A stretch of 64,000 nucleotides of DNA, from the NCBI GenBank assembly GCA_028551475.1, contig CM052360.1, forward strand, positions 16,728,501 through 16,792,500. The letters are read 5' to 3'. The DNA is from Casuarina equisetifolia. Taxonomy: Eukaryota > Streptophyta > Magnoliopsida > Fagales > Casuarinaceae. Below are positions 36,859 through 50,394 of the stretch, piece by piece. Each line of letters begins with the position of its first letter. Position 1 is the first letter of the stretch. The notes below the pieces were generated by a model. That model worked only from the letters and a program-made list of their open reading frames with translations. It had not been told where the DNA came from and did not search any database. The translations under genes and the position numbers were made by a program.

Positions 36859-37243
36859 TGTTAAAAAAAAACTTAGAATTCTCAAGTTCATGAAGTCTCT
36901 TAAGATCTCATTGCACATACAAGAAAATATCAATCAAGAAAAATCATATAAGAATTACAAAGTTTAAGATAATCCCTACATCCCCTAACCTAAGAAGCTA
37001 TTCTTCATTATAATGAGGAGGATTATAGTGTAAACTAGAAAATATCTATTTTCTTTCTGTCCCATACATTGTACTCTTTTTCACTCTCATGCACCCTCAA
37101 AACCAAGTTTTCCTATAGTGTTCCTTTTTCTTTTAGCACCAAGGGAACCTTAATTGAATAGAACTAAGAAACTTACAAACTACCTAAAACATGAACATGA
37201 TAGTTTATAAATTTACTCCTACTAATTTATTCCAAACTTAACA
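36859..37243 (-). repeat. Copia LTR at the start of unit 2
   Basis: 385 bp, ends TGTTAA and TTAACA; only about 107 bp of the parent element remains to its left before the duplication junction. Confidence 0.75.
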
Positions 37244-39143
37244 ACATGAAAGCTAGAATAGAAGATGATAAAGTTTCTAAATACTTTGCTAACCAATAAT
37301 TATACGAATGATTAGCAAAGGAAACAAAATGGGCCTACGAAATTAAGCTGCAGACGGGCCACTTGAGATAAAAAAAAAATGTAAAAATAATATGATTCAA
37401 GGAACGTCACTTTAGTTTTTCATTTTTCATTTCTTTTGATCTATCTTTTATTTTCTCCAAAGAGACAAACTGCAGCTTGAAAAAAGAAAAGAAAAGGAAA
37501 AAGAAAAAGAAAAAAGAGTCTTTCATATTGACTTGAAGAAATTGTTTATTTGTCACGCCAGTATTATTTTGCATCTATCTTTGCATCCACCAAGATAGCA
37601 ATTCCTTGTAGTGTAATGCTAACGCTACTGTCCCATTAATTAAAAATAGCAAATGATCGTTCTGTGCTGCGAAGGGGTTTCCTCAATTTTAAAAAATTAA
37701 GCTGATAAGAAGCAGCGGAAATTTTCTGGTGTTCCGTGCAAGACAAAGAGAATTTTCCCGGTATTGAAAAGACCTAATTATTCTACATCTGTGGGCTACG
37801 TTCATTTAATGTGCTGGCACTATATCGTTTGAAAAATACCTGATAGTGTATTTTGAAAAATAATCGTCATATACTTCGAAAAGTATTCCATGTTCGATCA
37901 AAACCCAGGAACAGTCTACGTTTCTCTAAATTAGTTGTCCCTGCCGAAACAAACACATCTGATTCACCTTATCGCTTACTCAAATGACGCGTTTCTGAGC
38001 AAGATATTGAACCAAGCAAAATGATGGAAGACACTAGCGATTTGAAGGAAATCTTTGAAGAATAGCCAAAAGGATGTTGTTTTGAAGGATGAGATTAAAA
38101 TAGGCAAACACCTAATCGTGCACTTCTACTTCTACGAAGGCAAAGATTTTCCCATCTTGGGCTAAACGCTGCATGTGATTTACATCTTTCGTGTTGACCC
38201 ACTCAAAACAGTGCTCCACGTCACTCTCTCTGCTCCTACTCTCTGACAGCTTAGTAAATATAGGCTCTTCATTTTATAGTGGACGGAGATAGCGTATGTA
38301 AGAAGAAACACAATCTGCAATTGTATTTAACACCATTTCTCCATGAAATAAAATAACAAGGAGCAAAATTTTAATTTGGGTGTATTTTCTTTTACCATTA
38401 CACTTACCGGTTGATGCCTACCGACCAATGACCTTCTGACTGATTTTCAGGCTTTCGGTTGGCTACCATTGTTTTAACAGTTTCTTCTAAGGTGTTTGAT
38501 CATGCAAAACAAAGGATGACGTTTTGTGTATAATACAGGTTGTTCCAAAGATATATTCCTCGAAAAGACCTTGCATACATTTTTCCTTAAAATTTCAGCC
38601 CTTAACTACGTTTAAAAGATACCGATGCTATTCTGTTGTGAGGTATAAATTGATGAATTTTGATGTTGTAAATTCCAAGAAGAAAATAAGTTATCATTTG
38701 CAGAATTAAAGATGTTTAATATATTATGTAACATAATATTTCATGCACCATATTGAAACCTCTACCTAGATATGATACTATTTTGGGTTTGACCCTCACA
38801 ATGGATGTTCATGTTTCTTACCAATGGTCATTTATTATCATAAAAAGATGTTTTGGTTAATCGTGATTAAGAGTTCTATGAAATACTCGAATTTCAATTT
38901 AGATTACATCAAACAACCACCAATAATTCCGTCACACAAGGGAAAAATATTATGAGTTTGTTTCACAATCAGACAAATAGAATAATGAATGTCATTAAAT
39001 AGATTTAAATTTGTAAATTCATTCATGGCTTTTGACATGTATCTTCATATAAAATGCCACAAGACACTATTAGAGCCATTACATGCAATGTCCTCATTGA
39101 TTAAAAACAGAAAAGGATACAACAGCACTGGGTTTTCATTGTA

Positions 39144-39563
39144 TTACACTCGGCAATATAAGCAGTAGCACTTCGCACGCCAAAATCCGAAACAGCTTCC
39201 AGATGATGCCTGCTCAAGTTCCGTGCAATGCTTATCGCACTTCATCCAGTCCCAACATGCCCCATGCCAAGTTTTGCTTAGCCTTCTAATTTCGCACATC
39301 TCTATCAAACAAAAAAACGAAGAGAAACCGCAAAGTAAAAGGAGATTAGAAGGCCTACATATGCATGGTAATAACATAAATGTACAATTGCAAACGACCC
39401 GTCGAAATCTGTACTATTCTCCACACTAGTACAGTGAAAAGAAACATTTACCCAGCGTAGATTCCGTATCCTTGGCCAAAGCAGGAGAAGCAGTAGCAAA
39501 GACCAGAGCGAAGAACATCAAGACTACAAAAAGAACCTTTAAAGTAAAGGTAAGAACTGACAT
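39144..39563 (-). CDS. Plant defensin 2 (secreted, 89 aa, two exons)
   Basis: Exon 1 39452-39563 and exon 2 39144-39301, phase-1 GT-AG intron of 150 bp. Signal peptide residues 1-30, ending ATASPALA before KDTE. The mature peptide has eight cysteines in the same C-x12-C-x5-C-x3-C-x10-C-x7-C-x1-C-x2-C pattern, with CDKHC, GSC and CYC. The signal peptide is identical to defensin 1 over its first 29 codons; codons 30-37 and the cysteine-rich exon have changed fast, while the intron and upstream flank differ by only about 4%. Variable sites sit between the cysteines (for example WDWMK against WDSKK, RAK against HCK). A TATA-like TGTATAAG lies at about 39668-39675. The frame and splice sites are intact. 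Confidence 0.92.
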
Positions 39564-40386
39564 TTCCCTTCAATTATTGAAGTATTCCCACTTTTCACAG
39601 ATGAGACAAAGAGAGAGGAGTACGAAGCTTAGCAAGAAGCGTAACTAAGTGAGAGATAGATTTTCCCTTATACAGAGGCTTGCATTGGGGGAAGAAAGAG
39701 ACCATACCCCGGTGTACACTACTGTAGCAAGTAGCCAGTAAGCAAGCACGGGTCCACTTAAGTTCTATTTTCTGAAAGTTTGGAATAGTTTTGGTTCTGA
39801 AATTCGGTTTCGATATTTAAATGTTTCATAATTTTTTCTAATCTCAATTTTAAGAAGCTTGAAGCATCAAGCTTTTTATGTTTATAGTTATTTATTCTTA
39901 AATTGATTTTTTTTTTGTCTGCCGATCATCCCTTACAAATTCACGTATGTCAAAAAGCATATATCAGATTAATATCTCGCTTGCTTCTATTTTCAAATTT
40001 GATGAAAGGGTAAGTTTACTATGTCACCAGGAAAAGACAAATGTTAAAGTATTCTGATTTGAATATGTATTTGATTTCTCACTCTAGTTTATCCTTTTTA
40101 ACTTTTCCTTCGATCTAATTTTTCTTTTTCTTCGAAGAGAGAGAAAACAATTAGAAAAATTGCCGAGAATGACTTGAAGAAATAATTTGTCAATCCTGTA
40201 TTTTCTTGTTTCATTCCATGCATCTACCAAACTTTAAGATAGACAGATTGCAATTCTCCATAGTGTAATACTAAAGTTGTTGTCTTATAAATTCAAAAAA
40301 TAATAATAAAATGATTACATACTTTGAAGGGCTTTTCTTAAGTTAAAGAAATCTATGCGAAAACTATTTTCTTATTATTTTAAGGT

Positions 40387-40402
40387 GGGGGGGGGGGGGG
40401 GG
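40387..40402 (+). repeat. Run of 16 G
   Basis: Unit 1 has only about six G at the equivalent place (16828), so this expanded locally or is an assembly artefact. Confidence 0.85.
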
Positions 40403-40589
40403 AACCGATTACATACTTTGAAGGGCTTTTCTCAAGTTCAAGAAATCTATGCTAAAACTATTGTCTTATTACTTGATGATTACATGATTTAAGAAATTAA
40501 GCTTATAAGATGTGGACAATGACATCATCAAATAGAAAATGATCTCATTTACTTTTGTCCTTGTGCAAGACAAAGACTCATTTTCCCAA

Positions 40590-43500
40590 GCTTCATAGGA
40601 CCTACTTAGCTATAATTATGATTTGCGTAGCCGTAACTATAACTGGTCTTATCCCAAGGGAAGTCATTCAAGTTAGTAAGTTGATACTTCTTTTTCAAAT
40701 GACTATAGTGAAAAACTTAGAGATACAAATTACACAACTCAAGGGAAGCCCGTAACCCTAAGCCTTCGAAGGAAGATTTCATCTATCTTGAACAAGGGTC
40801 TGGTTCTCCCTCAAATGAGGCCAAGCATATATCCCTATAATCAGCACAACCTTAATCCTTCGTTCACTCACCTATCAGCATGATTGGTCAACAATCCCAC
40901 AATTCGGTCTTCAACGGGTGATCATATTAATTTGGTATGGAAGCTAGATGAGCTAGTGGCCAGGATGATAGAGGAATGTTTCAAGGAGATTCTAGAGGCC
41001 ATGCAACACATGTCGCTAATGTTTGCTAGGCTTTTTGCGTGAATGGACAATAGATAGTAGACCACTCGAAGAGACAACAACAACATATATGTGGGAGCCA
41101 TATCCAATGCAAGTGAAGGCAAGGATGAAGATAACCCTTTAGGTTTTGTTACGTGCGTGTGACAAAGGAAACTACTCAAAATTAGAAGGTATCCTTTTGC
41201 CCACTTACTTGCCAGCTATGATGGGATGTTCTCTAAAAGAAGTGACTTTTGTTAAAATAAGGGATAATAGGGAATGGGTTATGTCTGTATTTAAGTAAAA
41301 GCGTAAGGGAAACGTGGCCTTGATGGCAGATGTTGAAGCTCATATAAGGAGCTTGCTATGTAATAGTAAGATAGCTTTTGAAATCTAAAGAACCGGTGTG
41401 TTTTCCTTTCTAAAAACAGAGTTTCAACATCCCTTTGATGTTGTCAACCAGGCTCCATTTTATCCAAAGTTACTATAATCAATTCCAAATGAGTGTTAAT
41501 CCACTTGAAAGGAACCCAGTTACATGTCCTAACCTTTGTGCATATAACAAAGGTATCAAAGCCAAGTTTCTTGTAACCACAGGGTTGTTCGACGAGGCTT
41601 GGGATAACCTATGTTCTTGCTTGATAGAAATGGAGGAGAAGATTATTAGTATTTTGGAAACTTTCCATGAGGATGTACTAACCCATCTCATTGGGATAGA
41701 AGTTCCTTCCACAAACACAATCAAACTATCCGAGGTCCACCTAGAGAGTAGGGTTAAGGTAGAAGAGGCTATACATGAGTCTCATGAAGTTGTTTGTATT
41801 GCGTTAAGCAAGAAGGAAGGTAACAATGCTAGGGTTTCATTTGGAGCACTAGTTCCAATATAGAAAAAGCCACCGGTGGAATGGAGAAAGATTAACCAGT
41901 CTTTCATAGCTTTACTAGAAAACAAACAATTTTGCCTAGGTGATACTTAATCTAACTTACTACCAAATTTAATTGTTCACCATAAGCTCCCTTGTTTTGA
42001 CACTTTGAATGCTGATGTATCTTTCATGCACTTTGGTCAACCACTAAAACGTCATTAACGGGTTTTTGGAACTTAGTCCGGCCAACCACAAAAGAAACAA
42101 TTGAAGAAAAGAAAGGTGGGAGGAGGGAAGAAAGAAAAAATGGAAGGACTTTGTTGGGACACATTATGAAAGAACTCAACACCAATAAAGATGGGGTTTT
42201 CCTCTTTCGTGATGAGTTGGTGAATGTCCACAGTACCCAAGGAAAGAAGTACAGAGCAATCGAGCTCCAAAACACCTTTCGGTGATTTCAACAAAGACCA
42301 TGTTTCTTCATCATCAAGACCAAGAAGGATTGATTAGAACTTTCTAACCACAAGCTATTGTCAGCGGGAAGGTTCTTAAGCTTGAAGACTATAGTAGTAG
42401 TGCTGCTTATTGTCGACATGACTACAAATACCAACCTAATGAAGGTGTTAGAGGCCTTTATTGAACCCAACACTAGAAGCCCTACCATTCTTGACAATGA
42501 ATGCTTCTGTTATAACCTCAGCCTTAATGTTGTCAAAGGGAAACAATCACCGACTGTTATGTGCACAAATTTGAGCACACGAAATTGAGCTAAATGGAAG
42601 CCATTGTTACAGGTATTTGGATTATATAGGTTGGCTTTTGGATGTGTAGGAGCCTTGCAATCCATTTTTACTATTTGAAAGGTGAGGAGAAAGACATTTT
42701 AGAGGAACTAGGTTAACTTTCTGCTTCTTGCTTCATTTTCATTTAAGTTCCTAGCCTTTTAATAGCCATTTTTACAAGGGAAAGAGAGAGCTAGCATGCC
42801 TTACCAAACATGCCTAAGCCTACCTAGGCTTGACTTGCACATAACAAACCATCCCCTTTACAAAAACCTTATCTTCAAGGTTTAACCCAAAAAAAAACAT
42901 TATAATAAAAACATCCAAATAATTAAGTACTAGGATTAAGTGTGGGAAAAGATCTTTTAACAAAAGTGCCTCATTGCATAAAAATAGGGGTTGTCCCTTC
43001 CACTAGCATCACTGATGATGCTTTGGGGGCCGTCTACAGTGGGAGAAGAATGCTTCGTTGACCACCCCATTGGAAAACTCAGGAGGTCAGACTCTGCAAT
43101 GGGTATCACGTGGTCAACAAAAGGGCTTTCTCTGGTTAACAAACACCCCACAACACTTCTATCACTGGTTTCCTCGGTGTTGTTTCCAATGCCTGCACAT
43201 AACATTCTTGGTAAAACCATTTTTGGCTCTATTTGGCCCTTTCTGCATTGTGTACAGTTAATTTTGGCTTCTTCTTTTAGTAAGCCAACTCGGCTTGCAT
43301 TGAGGAGAGTGAAACTAATGGAAAGGGTGCAGTATCTCAAATCCTTCCTCTTTAGTTGGTTGGCCATTAAGCTAGTCATGTTGCACCTCCTTTGGTTTTG
43401 CTTCTACCTTTGCACCCTGTAATTGGACTCTGCCCAAACTGAGTGCATTAATGGAGGAAATAGTTGTTCCAACGAAATGGGTTTACATGTCTGCACACCA

Positions 43501-44800
43501 AGCTTCCAAAAGGCTGGTGAACTTCTTCTCCATTTCATGAAGGTAGCAGTGTAAGTTTACTAAAGCTTCATCCAACGATCCCACAATCACAGGAAACCTG
43601 GCTCTAATACCATTATTACGTGCACAAATCTGAGCAAACATAATTGAGGCCAAATGGAAGCCATTGTTACAGGTATTTGGATTACATAGGTTGGCTTTTA
43701 GATGTGTAGAAGCCTTGTAGTCCATCTCTACCATTTAAAAGGTGAGAATAGAGACATTTGAGAGGAACCAAGTTACCTTTCTACTTTTTGCTTCATTTTC
43801 ATTTAAGTTCCTAGCCTTTTAATAGCCATTTTATAGGGGAGAGAGAAAGCTAGCATGCCTTACCAAACATACCTAAGCCTACCTAGGCCTAACTTGTACA
43901 TAACATTGACCCTTTGCACTATGCTAGATAGAAAAACATGTTTCATTAAGACCCATATGGTCGCTACTAATAGGTAATGCCAAGAAAAAGAAACCCTATT
44001 GTACCTTTGAGGGAAAGGGTCTTTTCTAAAGGCATAACAGAGATGGACATTTGGATGAGAGCCAAAATGAGCTTGATTATGTCATGGCCCTGACTTTAGA
44101 GAACTACCTAGGGACCTTCATCAAACCTATTTGCAATAGCCAGACAAGTACACAAGACCCAATGCTAAAGTGGTTTACAACCCTAAGGACAAGGTTGTCC
44201 ATATAAGGGAAGTATTGTTACGTATGCGTGACAAAGGAAAATGTTCAAAATCAGAAAGTATACTTTTGCCCACTTACTTTCCAGCTATGATAAGATGTTA
44301 TGTAAAAGAAATGACTTTTGTTAAAATAGGAGATAATAGGGAATGGGTTGTGTTTATATTTAGGTAAAACGATAAGGGAAACATGGCCTTAATGACAAAT
44401 GTTAAAGCTCATATAAAGAACTTGTTATGGAATAGGAAGGTACCTTTTGAAATCTAAAGAACTAATGTGTTTTCCCTTTTAAAAATAGAGTTTTGACATC
44501 CCTTTAATGATGTCAACTAGTCTCCATTTTATCCAAAGTTACTATAATCAATTCCAAATGAGTGCTAATCCACTTGAAAGGAACCTAGTTATGTGTCCTA
44601 ACCTTTGTGCACATAATAGGTTCGAACATGGGAGAAGTCAGATTTAAGGTAAGGTTGTCTTAACTCTAACAATGCAAAGGCAATGGGCATTGACATAGGT
44701 TTGCAATGTTCCATTCCGGCTTGTTTCAGAATATCCATAGCATTTTGTTCTTAGGAAACCAAAAGGCATCCACAACCCCTTATACAAAATAAGGATGCAT
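40590..44800. mobile_element. Patchwork of old LTR-type repeats (unit 2)
   Basis: Counterpart of 17046-22560 without the solo LTR. Blocks Q (about 41100-41540 and 44165-44600) and P (about 42545-42850 and 43610-43900) recur. Frames 41435-41863 and 42991-43422 align with those of unit 1, but no product is recognised and the reading is interrupted around them. Confidence 0.5.
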
Positions 44801-45920
44801 CAACTCCTCAACAATTGTTGTTTAGTAGCATTGTAAGGGCATTACAATACCTTACATTGACATGCCCATACTTATCTTTTGTAGTCAATTGACTTTGTCA
44901 AACCATGCATGGTCCAATAATAGCAAACTTTCACCGTTTGAAGAAAGTACTAAGATACCTAGATGGGACAATGACCTTCAGCTTAAAAATACACTCCTTT
45001 AGCTTTCTTAACCTATACAGCTTCAGTGATGCAGATTGGTGGGATGCCAAATTACCTCAAGCTCAGCTACTAGTTTTTTCTTAAAGCTAATTGTATTTCT
45101 TGTATTGCCAAATGAACTTTAACGATCTCAAGATCATCTACAAAAGTTGAAAACCAATTGCTAGTTGTTGTTTCTACTGAATCCACTTGGATTTCCTTTC
45201 TACTCAAGGATTTCAATGTTCCACAATTCTCTTATGGTCATATTCTATGATAATCTATCAATATTATACCTCACAACTAAAACAATACTTCATGGTAAGT
45301 TCAAACATATAGAAATCAACCACCATTTTATTGAGGAAAAAAGTTGCTCTCAAAACTATTGTCACCATGCATGTTCGTTCGAGTGAGCAACTAACTTATC
45401 TACTCACCAAAGCTCTTCCTTGCTTTATGTTTGAAAAAACACGCACCAAACTAGGGTTTCTCACCCCTAGTTTAAGGGGGCGTATTAACACTAATAATGC
45501 AAAGAATGACAAACACAACAACCATAAGCATGATAGTCATGCTTCGTCAAGCACCATTCCAAGAAATGTTTAGAATAGCTTAGCATCAATAAGATACTCC
45601 TTACCAAGAAACTAGTAACTAAAGGAAAAATAAAAAAGACATAAAAAGTCTCAAAAGTCTTAGTCACCTTGTTTAAAAAACTAGAAATGTGGTGCACTAT
45701 ACTATCCCCAAAGTTAAAACACTAACTTGACATTATCGAAGTTATTCTCTCTCTCTTCTATCTATTTCGGCTATATATACCTATAAAAATAGAGTATAAA
45801 GTATGCTTTTGTACTAATAGTTTTCTTGCTTCTAATACAAACACTTTTCCAAAGCAATGATCTTTCTTTTTCTATAAACTTTTCTTAGTTTTCTTTTAGC
45901 TAGACTTCCCATGTTACAGT
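44800..45920 (+). mobile_element. Ty1-copia fossil, RT/RNase H end plus 3' LTR (unit 2)
   Basis: Duplicate of 22560-23695; RNase H tail near 45330-45470 (SSEQLTYLLTKALP), probable LTR from about 45482 to 45920. Broken. Confidence 0.75.
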
Positions 45921-47320
45921 GGGAACAGTAAACCTTTGAACTATGATATTTAGTGTTGAGCATTTTTTAACTTTCACAAAACACCAAAGCAAGACAAGTT
46001 GTCCATGGCTTCATGGAACCTAAAGTCCAATGTTCAAATATGGTACGAATATAGAGAACTTTCAAGCTTTTTGACTAAACAATAAAGAACTAAGAAAATA
46101 GATAATAAAGGAAACCACCAAAACATAGAAAGCATAAATAAGGCACTTAGTTTATATTAATTTACTTGATCAACAGCTAGAAAGGTCACCCTTGTATATA
46201 ATAATAGAAATGGAGGTCATTACAAAATATCATACTTAATAAAGACAAAACATCATAAATAGTGTTCATTATTACATACCATTATAAATATTCATAAATG
46301 TTCTTAAATAAGTCCATAATGCATGAAAGACAAAAGTCATAATTATCACGCTTCATCATCTTGCATCAAGTTGCATCACCCAACATCAAAATTAATCATG
46401 ACCTCCATACTATGCCACTACTACAACCATTATTCTTCCATATCGTATTTTTCAGAGTTTTCTTTATTGGAAGATATTGAGTCAATATCGTCATCCCTAC
46501 ATATAGTTGTGTGGTATCCAAACAAGTCTTCTTCATCTGATATAGGAAGTTTAGTGACATCCAAATGGTTCCTGCCATGCCCCTTTAATAGTTGTGGTTC
46601 TAGTGAGGTTCTTTCTATTTTGACTTCAACATCCATGTCAATGGGCCTCAATATAAATTGCTTGAATATTTATTTACTAGCCTTGCATCATGAATGTTAT
46701 TACCAATTACATAAGAATGATCCTTTAAAGGAGCTGATTAGTCCGCATTAGCTTATCGGTGAACTGATGGGGCATTTCAGTCCAAACAAGTTCACCCATC
46801 TTTAGGGAATTGATAAAGTTACAATAAACCCACAGGATTGAAAAATATCAAAAAAGCTTCTCCCAATTGCTATTAAAGGCAAATCAATTGATGCACAAGT
46901 AACAAGTATGGTGTTTTTTGTATGGCTTGAAGCAAAGGATGAGAATTGACATTCAATCAAGCTTACAATTGTGTTTGTGACTATAGGATTGGCTAAGTTA
47001 GAATAAGCTAAACTCAAGTTTTCAAGTTTTCTAGTATGGGAACATCTCGCGGGGCACCTCGACTAATCGTACCACAAAACCAAACTTAAGCTTTCAAACA
47101 CTCTCATTGGAAGAAATGAAAGCAAGAAGGGCATGTGGTCTTACTATAATTGAGATGGAAAATTCATCCTCGTTGATTGGTGTAAAAAAGCCTTTTTGGT
47201 TGGAAGCCATTAAGCCAAAAGGAGCTTGAGGAGAAAGCGTTTTTGTTAAAAGAAATTGCCGACATGAATGCAACTCCTACTATATCACCAAGCACTATTT
47301 ATTAGATGTATAGGCCTCAA
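45921..47320. other. Unassigned repeat debris (unit 2)
   Basis: Counterpart of 23696-25100, no recognised domain. Confidence 0.4.
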
Positions 47321-49225
47321 ACAATGAAGGTGTCAAGTCATATCTCTTAAAAATTGGGTTGAATTTGTCACAAAGTGAGAGTGAAAAAAGGCATAAAATT
47401 AGGAACAATTTCTATATTGCTTGAGAGAATTGTGTACAAGACTTGTTCTTTATATAATATAAGGATGAACTAATAAAGGAAAATATACAAGTGATAAAGA
47501 AAATATTCTTGTACTATACATGTAAATAATATCCCCATGATAGACGACACATATGGTAGGAATATCAAGCCATATCAAGAAGGAACACTCCCTTTCAAAC
47601 TAGTAGTTTAGGTGGTTTATAAACATCAAACACACCAAACTTGTTTAATAAATATGTATGTTGTTGTTGGTAAAGAGCTTTTGTGAAAATATTTACAGGT
47701 TATTCTATAATTCATATCTCTTTTGTTTTAATGACTTATTCTTGAATTTTGTCCTTTGTGAAATGACAATCAACTTTAATGTGTTTTTTCTATTTATGAA
47801 CTATGGGATTAACAATGAGTTTAAGGGCTGTATCATTATCACAGTATAAAAGTGTAGGTCCTTTGACTTAAACTCCAAGATTCCAAAGAAGTCCCCTCAA
47901 CCATATGACTTCACAAGTAGTTTTAGCTATGGCTTAATATTCAAATTCAGTAGATGAAAATGAAATGGTTGACTATTTTTTTGTCTTCCATGATAATAAG
48001 GAATTTCTTAATTTTACACAAAATCTTATCATTGAGCTTTTGCTCACAAGGCAAGTAGCATAATCAGTGCTGCAGTAGTTAGTCATTTTCATATTGTAAC
48101 TTTTGGATAAAAGAATTCTGAATCCTGGACATCTCTTCAAGTATTTGATTACTTTCAATGCTACATTCATAAGTGATTACTTGGGTTCATGCATTAACTA
48201 GCTAAGGATTTGAACAAAATAACAAATATCAAGTCTAGTCATGGTGAAGTAGATCAATTTTCTAACCAATCTTTGATAATTCAAAGAACCCTTAAGTTGG
48301 GGATTTTCATGTAGAGGTGATACTCTTACATCATATTCAATAGTTATGAGACTCAAATTTTGTTTAAAAGGAATGACTATTGGTTTGCTATATGATAAAC
48401 CAACTTTAGAAATAATCTCCAAAATGAACTTGCAATAGCTAAGGCAAATTCCATTTTCTAAACAAGCGATCTTAATACCTAAGTAATACTTAGGAGATCC
48501 TAAATCCATAATGCAAAATGTAGAGTGTAGATATCGTTTAAATTGCTCAATAGTAGGAACATTGTTTCCCATGATAAGAATATCGTCTACAAATATTAGC
48601 AAATAAATGGAAGAGACCTCTTTGTGCCAAGTAAATAAGCCATAATCATGTCTAAATTGTTAAAAATTAGCTGAGATAAAGGCATAGGTGAAATTAACAT
48701 ATCAATGATGGGAAGCTTGCTTGAGTCCATGTAGGAGTTTGCAAAGGCAACATACCCAAGACTCTCCCTAGCTACCAATCCGGGAGGAAGGTCTATATAG
48801 ATCCCCTCATTTAAGTTATTATGGAGAAAAGCATTATGAAAATTCATCTAATGGATAGACTAGTTGTAGAAGGCTACAATAGCTAGAAAGATCAAATAAT
48901 GTCCTCCTTGGCCATAAGAGAAAAGTTGTCTTTATAATCAAAACCTTCTTTTTGTATATAATCTTTAGCTACCAACATGTTTTGTAACACTAAATAAGAT
49001 CATCTACCTTGTGTTTGATCTTATAAACCTATATGTAGTCAATGAGTTTCCAATGAGAAGGATAAGGAATGACATCCCAAGTGTGCATTATTAACAAGGG
49101 AGTGGAGTTCATCCAACATGGGATCACAGGCAACCTTGTGTTAGGAGGAAGGTTCCACTTCAGTAGAAATGCATTTAATGTAATATCAATGATTGGAAGA
49201 GAGCCTAGAAAAACTCAAATAGGAT
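47321..49225 (-). mobile_element. Ty1-copia fossil, minus strand (unit 2)
   Basis: Counterpart of 25101-26995. LTR end at 47587; RNase H about 47970-48170; reverse transcriptase about 48200-48850 (the segment MLIFVDDILIMGNN is its active-site region). Broken; no gag or integrase. Confidence 0.75.
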
Positions 49226-49234
49226 AAGTACTAG

Positions 49235-49705
49235 AAGGATCCATGCTCAAGCAAATATAGTCCTTGGTCCATGTATGTTATCTTTGCAAAGAGCTTTTGC
49301 GGAAATATCTATAGACTATTATATAGTTCATATTTCCTTTGTTTTGATGACTCATTCCTAAATTTTGTATCTTGTGAAATGACAATCAACTTTAATGTAT
49401 TTTGTCCATTTATGAATTATAGGATTGGCAATGAGTTTAAAGGCTACATCATTGTCACAATATAAAATTATAGGTCCCTTTAATTAAACTCCAAGATCCC
49501 AAAGAAGTCCCTTCAACCATAAAACTGCACAAGTAGTTTTGGTTATGGCTCGATACTTTGATTTGACAGATGGCAATGAAAAGGTTGATTGTTTCTTTGT
49601 CTTCCATGATAATAAAGAATTTCTTAATTTTACACAAAATCTTGTTGTTAATGTCCTACTCATAGGGTAAGTAGCATAATCAGTGTCGCAATATGTAGTC
49701 ATTAA
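49235..49705 (-). mobile_element. Second copia RNase H fragment (unit 2)
   Basis: Counterpart of 27000-27470, again in the same orientation as the fossil on its left. Confidence 0.6.
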
Positions 49706-49709
49706 AGAA

Positions 49710-50390
49710 TAATAAATGTCTATTTTGATGTACCTAGTAATGAATATGATTAACTATCAATATGCAATAATAAGATATCTCAGAGTTCTAGAAAATAAAA
49801 GATAACTATTAGATCCAATACAAAAGTTGAATTCAAAAGCCTTGCTTATATAGCTATTGAAATCATTTGGAATCAAGCTCTTCTTAAAGATTTTCAACTT
49901 CAATTGTCATGACTTCGAATACTTTGGTGTTACAATATCTTTACACTTTATTGATCTTTAAATATAATATTTCATGTCAGAATAAAACACATCAAGATTA
50001 ACTTCCTTTCATTCATGAAAAAATCAAAAAGAAACAACTAAACATTCATTTCATCTTCTCAATTGATTAGATAGCAAACATCTTCACTAAGGGATTATCA
50101 TATACTATATTCAAGCTTTTACAAGATAAGCTTATTATCCATACCAATTCATTAACTTGTCGGGGGATGCTAAGCCAAGACATAAAAATAACACCATGTG
50201 TCCAAGCATTCATTGCCCATGTCAACACAATCATATCATAACAAGTTCCTACTCCATATCAACATGTGTGCATAACATGTGCGCCATCCCCAACATTATG
50301 ATTGACTGTAGCCATGCTTGTATCATGAGAATTAACTCACCATCCTCAATTAGGAAAGTGAGAAAGGAAGGCATCAAAGGTTAATATCTT
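49710..50390 (+). mobile_element. Ty1-copia RNase H tail, plus strand (unit 2)
   Basis: Counterpart of 27475-28145, with the purine tract near 50161. Broken. Confidence 0.55.
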
Positions 50391-50394
50391 GGTC